A stretch of 64,000 nt of DNA from Formicarius rufipectus (lineage: Eukaryota; Chordata; Aves; Passeriformes; Formicariidae). The DNA is taken from NCBI GenBank assembly GCA_013399695.1, contig VXAU01001761.1, positions 248,001-312,000 of the forward strand. Direction: 5' to 3'. Made by a program: the position numbers and the translations under genes. Below the pieces are notes generated by a model. The model was not told the origin of the DNA and searched no databases. It was given only the letters and a program-made list of their open reading frames with translations. Of the stretch, positions 1 through 12,700 are shown piece after piece. How positions within the stretch are numbered: position 1 is the stretch's first letter; every line of letters starts with the position of its first letter.

Positions 1-2353
1 CCCCTGACATATGGCTTCTGTGCTTCAGCTCCAGATTCCACCAAAGTGCACAATAAACTCTTTCTTTAAAAGCATGTGCCTGAAGGGAACATGTAACCTC
101 TGGCTCACGATAGCAGCCGTAACGACGAGGAGAAAATTATGCCATCCTTATTAGCAGCAGTAGGCTGACTAGCACAGAAAGGAATGGGTGTTGGATCGGA
201 CCCTATCATGTGAATAACATGCTCCTGAGAGGCATTACAGCCATGGGCAATGTAGGCAGCAAATTAAATTCAGGTTGCAACTGGGTCAGAGCTAAGGAAT
301 ATTTTGTAACCGTATTTTTCCAATGTGGCTGCAGATTAGCTGGATCCTTCTTTTTGGGGATGCCTTAATTCTCTTTGGTTTTACTTTTAAACTAAATAAC
401 AACTACAAACAAACAAACAAAACAATATAAAAACCCCCAATCCCCAAAAACACTAAACCCAAACCGAAACAACCCCCCTTCTCCTGCAAAGTTCCTTCCA
501 AGACAAATAAAATCTTCCAAGGGTCCTCTTACTTTTTCTAGCTTTTCCCATTTCTGACAAGGCCACTACAGCCGTATAAACGATGAAACACAGAAACTGT
601 TGAGCTACACACAATCCTACTACTCAATAATCTTTAGAGGAAGAGAGGAATATGGTATCTGACTGAAACTGCTTGGGAATTTAGGCAAACAGCCTGTAAT
701 TGCCAAATTGATTTTGGCCAGAAGACCAGGGCTAACACCCACAATAAGTATAAAGTGCCATGGGATCTTTAATGACCCCACTGCTTTGGACACAGTTTTA
801 CCTTTATTTAATGCACATTTTATGTTTGTGAATAATATACTCCATAAAATATATACAGTCAGGAAATGCCAAACATTGCCAGTTTCCCAAAGGCAATTTC
901 AGAGTTTGCAGAGAGCACTCTCAAGCCTCAATTCATGATCGTGTTAAACTTTGTTTATATGAGGTAATCCAATATTTTATTCATTAAAATGCACCATGCA
1001 CCTAAGAGGAATTAAACAAATGCTTTACTATGCACTAAAATTGTTCTTTGCCCTTCAGTGAGGATTAAGTGGGAATAGTCCATGAACCCCTGGACCTCAT
1101 TGCGGGTTCTGGCTCTGCCGACTTCACAGCAGCTCTCTGGGTCTGCTGCTGCGTCCTTGCTGTCAAAGGCAGGGCAGAGAAGACTGGAGAGGGCAGAGGG
1201 GAAGCTGGTGTAATGAGTGCCCAGGATTCTGAAAGCCCCTGGGGTTCTCATCACCACTGGGGAGAGGCTTTTATTCAATGACAGCATGTGGAAATCCTGC
1301 CTTGTCTCAGGATGCTCTGAGGCCGGTGATAGCTGAAGGTAAAGAGGTGGCTGGTGCCATACTGAGAAGGAAAGACTCATAGCAGTCACTCAACATAACT
1401 TGGCATTAGCTGATCACTAACAGTATGGAGGAGACATCTGCATTTCTGAATTCAGAGTGGCATCTTCTACAGGCTGCTTAGCTCAGGGACTAATTGCCAC
1501 TGAGTACCTATGATGAGAATTTAGATTTTTTCACTATATTTAGTCCACTGTAACAACCATTTTTGTTATATTGATGATAATTTTGTTTGGGTGCAAACAG
1601 AACAACATTTTCAAAAATAGGTCACTAAACTTAGGTTCCAAGGACCTTATATGTACACACTTAACTCAGTGATCTGATAAAAAAAAAACCAATCTGAGCG
1701 CCCAAGATCTCCCAAAGTTATCAGATCTGTAGCCAGGCAAGCACAGAAAGCTATAATCAAGTCTGTGCAATTATGTATATATTTGTAATTTTAAAGATTA
1801 TGCTTCTATTCTGGTAATGACTGGGGTTTAAAGCAGTCTTTTGTATTTACTTTTTTTATAAGGAAAATGACTGTGATGATTTCCTGAAATCCAGATTAGA
1901 TCTCTTTGGAAAAGACCACAGATCTAGTTTACCTACAGTACCCTGATCTGTGTCCTACTGAGCACAATGTGCAGCAACTGGGGTCAGTGTCAGAAGTAAA
2001 TCTTCATCTGCCTCTAAAGCTCCACCCTCCCATCAGTGCTGAAGGTGGCTCAGCTCATCTGCACTCAGCAGAAGGGTCAAGTATGAGTGCAAACACCATG
2101 CATTTGAGAATAAAGTTTCATATTTCCATGTAACTTTTCATGCACAAATCCCAGTACTTCTAGAGAAATGCTAGCAGTGAGAAAAACTGTGCAGTATTTT
2201 TGGGACACAAGTGAGCATTGTTCTGAGAGCCACCCTGGCATAGGTAACTTGTATTCTTTCTTTAAAATTTATCTCCTAAAAGTATTTCTGAAGATTCACA
2301 AATGAAAATATCATCTTTTGGCTTGGATTAATGTAAGGAAGGGTCTTCTTTTG
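1..2353. other. Non-genic unique sequence
   Basis: I see no supportable gene in this stretch. The open frames at 708-938, 1012-1389 (reverse), 1069-1281 and 1906-2133 are short, low in conserved-looking composition and overlap on opposite strands. The block around 1090-1390 is somewhat more GC-rich than its flanks but carries no convincing splice-site pair. The only structured part is the A/C-rich strand at 395-480, listed separately. Confidence 0.6.
395..480. repeat. A/C-rich low-complexity tract
   Basis: The plus strand is almost free of G over about 85 bases, with runs such as AAACAAACAAACAA followed by A- and C-homopolymer alternation (AACCCCCAATCCCC). This is a simple low-complexity tract. 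Similar C/A-rich sequence flanks the assembly gap at 37683-37767. Confidence 0.75.
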
Positions 2354-2437
2354 TTTGTTTAGGTTTTTTTGTTTCTTTTGATTTTGTTTGTTTGTTTTGG
2401 TTTGGTTTTGTGTTTTGTTTTGTTTTGTTTTGTTTTG
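2354..2437. repeat. G/T-rich simple repeat with (GTTTT)n
   Basis: The plus strand is nearly all G and T. It ends in a run of GTTTT pentamers at about 2411-2437. The 160-codon frame that begins inside it (2369-2851) starts with a Phe/Leu/Val/Cys-rich segment translated from this tract, so that frame is not evidence of a gene. Confidence 0.9.
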
Positions 2438-5400
2438 CCCCTCAGGTGTAAGGAGCCCAGGTTTTTCTTGTCAGTCCCCATTCCTGGCACAGAGCAACCC
2501 TGGACTTTGAACACCCCTCTAGTTTTCAAGGGTCACAGACTTGTAGTACCTGAGGTGCACTTGTGGTGTAGATGTGCCATTTGGAAGACTTATGTCCTAT
2601 GGAGCCTTCCACTGAAGGTGTTGTTGTCTGATAACAGCTGCACCCAAACCAACCTGGTATGCACACACAGGTCTCGTCCAGCTACACTTGTGCTTTACTG
2701 TTGCTCTTTGCAGCCACTCCCTCCTCCTGCCCACGGAGCACTGCTGGAGGGAGCAGAGCATTGCCAGTGCCTCTGTGGCCAGCCACTGGAGAAGCTCTCT
2801 AATGGAGGCTCACTCCTCAACTTCCTTTCTAAAGAGTCCTTCTTGTGCTAGACTCAATCTCTGCTTGGGACTCTGTGACATGCAGCACAGAAGAGCTCAG
2901 GGTAGGTAATCTTAATAATTTATTTGGCCTAAAAATCTATTACTCTTTTCTGTTTCGTTAGTCACAGTCCCAGGAGCATTAAGGGGTGTTGCCACGATGA
3001 TGTCTGGTGTCAGGAGACTCATACTACGAAATGAAGGCCAAGGCTGTCAATTTCCAAATCTGATATAAAGCAGAAGGGTGTTTCTGTAAAAATGATCAAA
3101 GCAGGGACTGATCTGGAACGAGTATTTCCAAAAGTATATTTAGAGCAAACGGGCTGTGAGCACCCCTCACACAGTAGTGATGCTTGAAACAGATCATTCC
3201 CCTTTTTTAAATGTCAAGTCTCCCATATATCATTCAGCAGGAGATCCTCCTAATTAGTTTAGACTTTTCTCTCATGGGTCACACCCTTTATCACTTCCCA
3301 CTCTGAATGACTTGACTTACGGAACACTTGGCTTCAGACACAGTCTCAGTTCTGCGCTTCTCATGCTATTTGCACAAATTACTTACATCCCAGTATTAGT
3401 CACTCTGCTGTTTCAGTGATACACTTTTTTTTTTAATGTTGTGAGTCTGAGGCAGAAGGAGTATCATTTGGATATGTGAAATCACTCCCAGTGTGGGAAT
3501 AAGTCCTAGATCTTGATTAAAAAGTAACACTTCAACACATGGCTCAAGTCAGCTTGGCCTGAACTGGTTTTGCTCCTCTGTGCAGCCCAGGTCTCAATCT
3601 GAGCATATTTATACTTTGAAGTGTTGGAAATACAGGATGAAAAGGCAGATTTGGCATTTCTCATGTCATCTGCATGATAGTGTATTGGGACAGGGTATAA
3701 TACTTATGTTTCTCCAAGTCCAAGAAGATGCCTTAACCACCATATTCAGGACCACTTTCCCAAACAGGGCAGCATCAGGAAGATGCCCCGTGCCAACCAG
3801 CCTTTAATCTGCTGCGTAGGCTGTCTTCTGGAGAGGGAATAAAGTGTGAGTTTGAATGTTTTTGGCTAGAGGACTGGACACAAACACAGGTGAGAGGACA
3901 AGACAGCTACCGAAAAAAAATCCAAACCAAACCCACTACTTCTCTGGTTTTCCTCCTTCTACTTTGTTTCAGAGTAGTGCCAAAACCTACAGTACATTGT
4001 ATCAAACTCAGATGGCCAATGGTCGGTGGTCAGAGCATTGCCATTAAAGTGGCCATCAAAAGGGACACAGCCCAGATGAGGAAAATATTCATATCTTATA
4101 TGGGGCTAGTAAGAAGAGGCACACTCACAGAACCTGAGAAAGCAGAAGGTCTTCTGAACAAATATAGTATTTTTGACAGCCAGGGAGATCTTTTTGCAAT
4201 AAAATTAATTACATCCAGGACAGAGAGTATCACATCAGTGGAAGTAAGTGCCTGACTTGTATCAGGAACTGAGGAACTGCAGAGTTGAGACTCGTTGTGT
4301 CAACAAATCTTGTGCTACAGTGCCAACATCTGGGCCTCTGTTCTGGAGTCTTGTGGTACAGGGCTCATCCCAGCCCCTGCATGTGGAGAAAAGCTTGGGA
4401 ATGTGAACAGAAAGTACCACACTTGCAGCACTGTAAATCATCAGGCATATAGAAAGAATTAAAAGTGCCGGGCTTTTTTTATTGTGATTTTGGGGAACCC
4501 TCACTGGAGAAGATGTTTAAGCGCTCGGGCTGACAGTGCTGGTAATACTACGTAACAGAGACTGGAAATGGGCCTAACGAAATCACTACTTTGAGATAGC
4601 TGTTCACCAGAAGCAGCTGGAGATAATTCTTCATCTTTCACTTGAAACAGCTCTTTCAGTGTAGGATCAGTGCATGGAGGAGAAGGTGGTTCTGCAGCTC
4701 CTCTGATGTTTTTGTTTGTCACAGCTCACTGCAGAGGAGCAGTGTGTTCTCCATCAGCATCCAGGTGAAATTATAAGGAAGTAACCATGTACAAAGTCTT
4801 GTTGGCTCTTTGGGCTGCCCGCAATGCCAAGACTTGCCTGAGGCTCAGAGGTTTTGTCTCTGGGAAAAATTAGGAGGTCTTGACAAATAATTGTAACATG
4901 CTGTTATAGAGAATCACAGGAAGGAATGACAAAATCCCCAAATGATTGGGTATTCTGTTCCTTTGTAACATTTTGCTTTTATTAATGCAAATTGTGCTCA
5001 CATATGTTATTCAGTGGCCAATTTACTGTATCCTATGTTTGAGTCCCTCGTAACATATAAAAGAATTAATACATTTTGCCCATTCTGTCTTCACCTGCAA
5101 AAAACTTTCTGAAAAGGAAGAGAGACATTGAGTGATAGATAATCTGCATAAGAACAGGACAATTTTTCTTACATTTCAGCTGAGGAGGGTCTCTATCATA
5201 TGAGTTTACCTTCTGTTTTGGCTTCCATTGAATCCCATGATGCAGACCAAAACATAGGAGGAAGAATTAAGTTTTCCACCCCAGATGGTAAATTGGTCCA
5301 ATTTCACTTGAAACTTGGCTTCTTTGCAAATGTTGTTGCACGTAGCCTTATAGATTATAATGAAATTTCAAACTAGGATTGTTTCACTATGTGGATTAAG

Positions 5401-6629
5401 TATTGGGCATATTCCATTTCTGAATGAAATAGGACTTTCCAAGAAATTGCTTCTCTCATCTCCAGGGACTGCTGTAATATTCAGAGCTTAAATTGTGGAG
5501 ATTGTCTCTTTTGGGCTTTCACTTTTCCCACTGCTGGCACTGAGGTAATATGGAAGAGAAAGACTGCAAACAGCCTGACCCTAACGAGGATGGATTGGAG
5601 AGTCATGGGGTGGAGAAAGGAAGGTAATGATCCAAAGCTTATGGGAATGATGTGGGGAGGAGCAACTGGAATGCAGATGGAGATAAAACAACTCCTGAAA
5701 TGAATGAGAAAGTGGGTTAGGACAGCACAGGGTGAGAAGGCCTGTGGGAGCAGCAAAGGGTACTGCCCTTGAATCCCAGCCCAGCTCTGCCTCAGGAGAT
5801 GGAAACTGGGAAGTGAATAGCAAAGGTGGCAGGCCTGTGCACAGTGACCATGCACTGCCACCAGGCACAATCAGCTGCAGCAGCCAGGACTGTGTAGGGG
5901 CTCTGGAATGTCTCTTCTTGCGCCCTTCATGGGTTACAGCATCTCAGCAGGGGACACCCACCACAGGGCTGGGCTGTTTAGGGCCAGTACGGGTTGGCTC
6001 TGCACGTCAAAGGGCCCTGGGCTTTGCAAGCTGAGATAGTTTTTATATGTAATGATTTATAGACAACAGTTACATAGTAGCCTGGAGGAAACCTTGATCC
6101 GGGCCACACTGTAGACTGCTGACAGGAATTTCATCCCTGGCTTCAGTGCCAGAGATGATAGTATTTTTTTCTTGACTTTTACATCAGCAATTCTATGTTT
6201 TGGGATAGGAAATTAAGTCTTGTTCTTCTTGGACATTGAGGAGCCAGAAGATGCCAAGATATTTCTAAGCCCCAGAAGTAGAGGTTATAGAAATTAATCA
6301 GAAGCCAAGCCAAAAAGCTTCTCTTTTGGACAACTACAGCTGCTGGTTTCCTCGAGCCTGAGCAGACACTTTTGAATAGGCCATCCTGAGCACTTTCTGT
6401 TTCATCTGGCATATGGGGTTGAGCTTTCTTACCAGAGTTGCACTGATTTTGTCCAAAGCTTTACTTTTTCCTTTGCCAAGATTAAGATCCACTCAGAGGT
6501 TCTTATCCAGCCAACACTCATGCAGGTGCCAGGACATGACTGGATGCTTTAAAGGCTTACTCTTTCTTATAAATGACATACCGGCCAAGCTCCATCACTG
6601 CTCCAGAGAAGCCTGGAGGAACTCAGAGT
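2438..6629. other. Non-genic sequence with one weak exon candidate
   Basis: No gene can be supported here. Frames at 4262-4504, 4501-4722, 5481-5870 and 5581-5868 (all reverse) and 5732-6034 overlap each other in different frames and lack recognisable domains. The only part with an exon-like layout is 3973-4243, described separately. Confidence 0.55.
3973..4243 (+). other. Weak candidate internal exon, product unknown
   Basis: Seen: a long pyrimidine-rich stretch (about 3946-3970) ends in TTTCAG at 3967-3972, a good 3' splice-site pattern. The next 271 bases stay open, and the frame meets GAAGTAAGTG at 4241-4250, a near-consensus 5' splice site. The exon would begin with the third base of a codon and end on a codon boundary, giving 90 full codons. 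The predicted peptide is mixed-charge, without membrane segments, and includes EPEKAEGLLNKYSIFDSQGD near its middle. I do not recognise the protein. A 121-codon open frame (3890-4255) is not rare by chance in 64 kb, so this may be nothing. Conservation in other birds or RNA reads spanning the junctions would decide. Confidence 0.15.
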
Positions 6630-6712
6630 GTTGTAGGGAAAAAGGGCTGGAAGGGATGTGAGGTGACTCAGAGCATCTCCTGCCTTGAGACACTGGGGCT
6701 GTGCAGTCCACA
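6630..6712 (-). mobile_element. Short CR1-like LINE 3' relic, reverse strand
   Basis: The stretch with TGTAGGG, then GGGCTGGAAGGGATGTGAGG, then ACTCAGAGCATCTCCTGCCT resembles the reverse complement of CR1 3' ends, which usually read ...GGCTGGAAGGGACCT(C)...TCATCTAGTCCA...CCTGC. Similarity is limited to about 80 bases and is diverged, as expected for an old truncated copy. CR1 elements are typically cut short at the 5' end, leaving only such 3' pieces. Edges are approximate. Confidence 0.45.
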
Positions 6713-9700
6713 AGGGGTAATGTTTTCAGAAGCACTGAAGTGTCATTTTTAGTCACCAGTTCCCTTTGTTGGAAGCAGAGGCTTGGGCAGGCTGTCATGA
6801 GCTAATGTGTATTCATCGAGTGTGAACACTTCTGACACCTCTCTGGTTTTGGGGGATTTTTTTGCAGTCATATGCTGGACTCGAAATACCTGTTTTTCAA
6901 ATTAGAAATACACATTTCATCCTATGTATTTAGCTATAAGTCAATTCTGTTTGGATGAGATAAAGCTACCTCAAAGCTTCTGTAAATTATCACTAATGAA
7001 ATGGTGAGTTATGCTATTAAATTAATAGATTGTATTCTTATTTTCTGTTGTTTGCATTTCAAGTTGTGGCTATGTTGCATCAAAACATGCCTTGAGATTC
7101 AGTTGTTAGATGCCTACTTGCTATTTGAAATTGTATTCATCCTGCTTCTTACAAATGTGGAGTGCTTTGAAGTACAAGAAATTCATAATGCAATGGAAAA
7201 TTTCACATCCTATTTGACTAATTCCAAAACCCTTTTGATTTGAAAGGTCACAGAAAAACAGCATGCTGCAATGCACCTCTCACAGATTCTTCAGTGTTTG
7301 CCTGTGGTTTAACTTTCAGCCTTTCTGTTGTTATGCTACTTTCTAAGCACTGTTTACCCAGCGACTCTGGAAAACACTCTCTGCAGCCTTATCCTTGTTC
7401 CTCCTGGCAGCCCTACTTCCTTGACAGACTTCAACTCACTTAGGTTGATGTGACAACATAATGAAGTTGCTGATGGTCAGGTTTCAGAAAACAATCAAGC
7501 ACCTTATGAAAAGCAATCACTAAAACACAAGCACTTAGAGGAGCTAGAGATAAAAGAATCTCATTTTCTTGGCAGCCCACATAGATGTTCTGCAGTGACT
7601 GATGATACCAGTGTTATCTTGACACCATGCTCTCCCATGTTGAAACTGTTTATGGGAAACAAACATCATGTGAAAAACAGATTGCCAGACACTAAGTAAA
7701 TCACTCTGATGAGGAACGAGTCAAGTACTGCCAGTTTTACCCACACTGTCATTGTTATGATGTAACACATTCCTCATGACTGATATTGTATCCAAATTAG
7801 GGCACAAAACCTTCTCTTGATCAGTTAACCGAAATTCCCTGTCTGGTAACAGTGGCTACACACACACGCACATGTTTGCTCACACACACAGAACCTGAGT
7901 TGGTACAATGACACCCCATGGTAGTGGAGAATTAAGAAGGTGGGCAAAAATGATACAAACTGTAATTTTTTTCCCCTTCCCTCTTTAATAAGCTGTTGCA
8001 ATTTTCTGAGTTCTGCTAGCAATGATTAATAAACATTTGGTGTGCTAAACATATGGAAAAATCATCCCATCTGGACCATTTAAAACTAGGACGTAGACTT
8101 TATCTTTGTTTATTTCATCCTTAGCTAAAAGGCTTATTATGAATTGCAATAATCCAAGGAGCCAACCATGGAAGACAGACAAGCTCTTTAGATAAAACCA
8201 AAAAGGCAAGTTTTCTAACCGAGGACCAGATGTATTTTTGGGTATTGCCCTTGTACATATTTAGCTGAGCTTTTCAAGTGGTGAAGATTTGCATGTTTGT
8301 TTTGCAATACTAATGAATATGTTTTAGATTTACATTTTAGAAAATGGAAACTTTTATCTTCTTGGGGCTTTGTAACTTAATGATTTCCAGAAGATAGTTT
8401 GGTATCCTCTTTTAACCCTTCACCATTGAAAACATATCACTTTCAGAGGCACAAGGATCTAGGGCAGGCCTGCTGAACTAAACCCGGGAGATATATGTGA
8501 CTCTTTCTATTGTTTATTTCTGGAATTACATAAAATGTGGGTTTTTAATTTTCAATCTAGTGAAAAACATATGTAAATGGCAAATTATTTTAAAACTAAC
8601 TTAATGTGAATCGTGGGGTAGGAATTACCATGCACATGATCCTTCAATTAGATAAATAAGGGAAATTCTTTTGAAAAAATATAGTTTTGAGACCCACTAT
8701 CTTCCATGAGCGATTTAGTTTTCTGCAAGACTGGTGTGGTGTAGTAAGGAAAATGTGCTGTATAGCAACATTTTTACTTCCAGTAGAGACAGTAAAGTTG
8801 CAGTTTCATAACAGTTTTTCACCCTTTGATTTTCTTTAGAAAGGTTATAGGAGAAAATAATTAATGAATAGTACATATTTTTTCAAAAACTTACCCTCAC
8901 TGGCAATTTTTATTTGATGAGAGCCCTATCAGAAATGAGAAATTCTTCCTTAGGGAATAACAGAACATTTTAATATAAGAGATAACTAGAGCTTTGAACT
9001 TTGGGTGGTTGACAAATCTGTCTGAAACTGCATTTCTTCTGAATTTTTCCAATTGTTCGTGTAAAATATGATAGGAAACTAAGTATGATCTTGAAAGTAG
9101 ATGATGCTTCTTGTGCTTGCATTAGGCAATGTTGCGAACCCCTATCTGTCTAGGATACTAAAGTAAAAGTGCAGTGCCTCAGAGGGGCCGCGACCTGGAG
9201 GGTTGTGTTGTCTACACTGCAGAGAAGCTGAAGTCACAGTCAGTGAAAAAACTTCTGGTATAAACAGTTTGGTTCCCAGGCTCTTGAGGTACAGACTTAG
9301 CAGACCATTTGCACACATGCAAATGTGTGTGTCTCTGGTGACGTGCATATATGCACAGATGACACTTAGGTCCTCAGTTACAAGTGCATTTTTGGAAAAG
9401 GACTCCTGGAATCCAGCTAGGAACCCAGCTCCAGTATGGAGGTAATTTGGTAAAGTGAAATGCTTTTCACCTCATTTTGGTTTAAAAAGAAAGTCAAAGT
9501 CAAACCCCTCATTCCCATGTGCTCTTGGCACAGCAAGATGTGGCATGACATCGTGCGTGTTTGGCCGGGAGTGACACCTCAGCGCAGTGCCTCCAGGAAC
9601 GCCCAGCTCCTCGGAACTATATAACTCCTGCCTTAGTGTTGGTATGGCAATATGTCAAGCTACTGGGGGGCAGGTGCTGGATTTCTGGGGTGCTTTTAAC

Positions 9701-12700
9701 AGCTTCCGAGAATACAAGCAGGTTACTGTGATCTCACGTTCACTTTTCGTACCTATATCACGGAAACAGTAGACTGCAGAGCTCATCTGGGATAAGCCAA
9801 TGCTACCATCCAGGCAGCTCCTGTGCAGAGATAAGGATCTGACAGGGTGTGGGAAGGCAGGAGATGGGGCAGGGCTGCCTCCAGGGCCATGCAGCAATGG
9901 TTGGTACCTCAGTGTAGGTAGGGGCCCTTACAGCCACAGGCTGACCAAGGCTGGCTCAGATTAGTCAGCTACAGGGCCCAGAAGCCGTGTTTGGGATTCT
10001 TTTTGAATCGTGTTCATGAAACTCTGTTCCCTCTCACCAGCGCAGGCTGGTGAGCCACTCACATTAGTGGTGGGAACATACTGTTCATGGGCTCTCAACC
10101 AGGTGTCCTTCTTGAAAAAGGTGGTGCTGTAGAGAAAATATCCTGTGGGCAGAATCAGCCCCAAGGCCACTGACATAACTGTGCCAACTAACCCCCATAC
10201 ACTGAATTACAGGCAGTTTAAGCTCTTGAGTGGACCAACTCAGACTCCATTTCCAGTACAAAGTTGCAGAGAAGATGCCTTTCCCTTGGGGCAGTGATGC
10301 GTTTTTAACAGAACTTTTTGGTGACGCTGACCTTCCATCGCTATAGCAGCTCTAATGACTGCATAGGCATATTTTTTTCCTCTGGGTGAAATGGAGGTCA
10401 AAGCAAATTCAATAATCCCTGTTTACTTTGCTACTGTTTTTCTTTTTTCATTGTCTCTAACATTAATACCTCCATTTCCATTAACATATGCATCAATATG
10501 AGTACAGCTGGAGAACTGACAGCCATGCTCTGCTGAAGCAATACTAATACTGTATTCCAACACTATAGATTTTTATTTGTGTTAAACTGAGGTAGTTCAT
10601 GCACCAAGAGGCAGAGTTGTTATTCATGTACTTTTCAGGGAACCGGAGCCTTGCCCAGACTAGAAAAGTGGTTAACACGAACTAAGCAAGCTGGACTTCT
10701 ATTCATTCTATTTTTTTTTGGTGTGGATGTGGGATACGTAGTCTTGATCTGAATTACTCCATGTTAATTAGATATAACCTAAACATTGTTTTTCCTTCAG
10801 GCCAGACAAAGCTCACACCTTGCCTATAGACCTTTCTCTGCCCAATCTTTGGTACATACAGGATATGGCACTCTATTTATTCCATCTTACTCTGTTTTTT
10901 CCACAGTGCTACTCATTCTTTCAATGTATCTGTGATGGATAGGGAATGAAACAGACCTATGTCATGTATGAAGCAAAAGAAAGCAGAACAGTTTTGTGGT
11001 TAAGGTGATTGGCTGTGATCTAGGATGAGTAGCTTTTATCTCTGGTTCTGTCACAAAGTTCCTGTGGGAGGCTGCATAAAAGTCCACCCCCAAATTTTTG
11101 AAAATAACTGCTACTATTTTCTTCATTATTTTCCAGGAATTCCACATGAGGCATTGAAGTCTGATTTTCACAAAGCCAGCTGAAGTCAATAAAACCCGCA
11201 CATGTGGGTCCACTCAGAATTCAAGGTCTTGGGTGGTTGGCACTGTACATTGAGTACCAGAGGTGAAGAAAGAAGGTCTTAAACTGTCGGAGTTCAGGTT
11301 CCCTTCGATTTATTGCACTGTTTCACCTTGCCCAAGACAGTTACAGCCATGTTCATACAGCCCTAAAGAAGGTTTCTCTCCCTCAGCTCCGTGAACACTG
11401 AAATCTGAGGAAGTTGGAGGGGGAATATCTGAATGCAATTTCTCTTTTGACTTGAGATGCTACTGTGATTGCAATGCCAAAGGTAAACTCTTTGGCATTG
11501 CTGGCAACTATTTGAATGGAGACATCCATCTTCCAACCTCATTTGCCTTCTGCACAATAATACAGTTATAAACATAACTCTCTTACTTCACATGGATGTG
11601 GTGGCTACATTAGTAACAGTAATTCAACAGGTCTGGCACTGCTCCCTGATGCCAGTTGGTACAAAGGGGTTTTATCCATGCCACTGACCTCTTTTAGTCT
11701 CCATAACAGGGAGACTATATGCAGACTTCCAAATGAGAGAGGGTCCTGATCTTTGACCTCTCTGAACCATGCCTGGGAGTGGCTTGGGAAAACGTCACTT
11801 GTCCCAGCCTGTATCCATGCCGAGGACCACTCCAGCAATGCTACAGCAGCAATGGCAGATTTGTGATATCCAGAGTGTTCTCTGGCATTGGTTATTTTTC
11901 CTGCTATTGGTGAAGCCTCTAGCTTCCAAAGGGCACTAATGAAAGAATAAGTCCTCAACCTTCTGCATGAGAGGAGAGGTGTATTTCTAGCACAGGTTAA
12001 AAATTACATTTAATTCTTTGTTCACCTCCGGGTGTGAGGTGAAAGTGGATGGCAGAGGAAGGAGGACTGTAACAAGGTAGTCTCTGAGAACTCTGACTCT
12101 ACATGGTAATTGTTTTTTTTTTTCACCAGCCCCCACCAAACCGAGCCACCTGAAGATACCTAAGCAGACCTGAGCAGATAGCCAGCTTTCCAACAGTCCC
12201 TTCTTTTAGCTGACTTAGTAAGGTAACACTTATATGCGAGCTGAAGCTCAGACAGCCTTAATTCTCACACCTACATGGGCTTGGCCCTGCAGCATAATTA
12301 TTACAGCTAGACCCAAGCTTTCTCTGCTCACACTCCCAGTTGATAGATGTAACCCATCTTGAGAAGCCATATGTTCTGCCTGCCCCAGGAGTCATGCTTT
12401 AAGTTAAAATGTATGTCAAGCCCTGCTTACTGCCAGAACCCAGGCAGTCTGTGCGCCTGCCTTGTGTGTAGTGCATTAAGCCCCTGTGGAGAGGCAGGAA
12501 ACATTAGTGGGAATGCCATGACTGATGGGGCTGTGCAGTGTCTCGATGCAGCTGGCAAGTGTCCTGCCGACCCGAAGGCCAGGCAGGAGAATGCGAGTGT
12601 GACAGCTCCTGCCATATACAAAAGCAATAATATCAGTTTAGTTTGATGGTGTAGCCACCCTCCAGTCAGGATCATGCCTTCGCATAAATCTGGCTGTTCT

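Noticed and set aside
2369..2851. 160-codon open frame
   Set aside because: Begins inside a G/T simple repeat, which supplies a false hydrophobic start; the remainder is Cys/Leu-rich with no domain.
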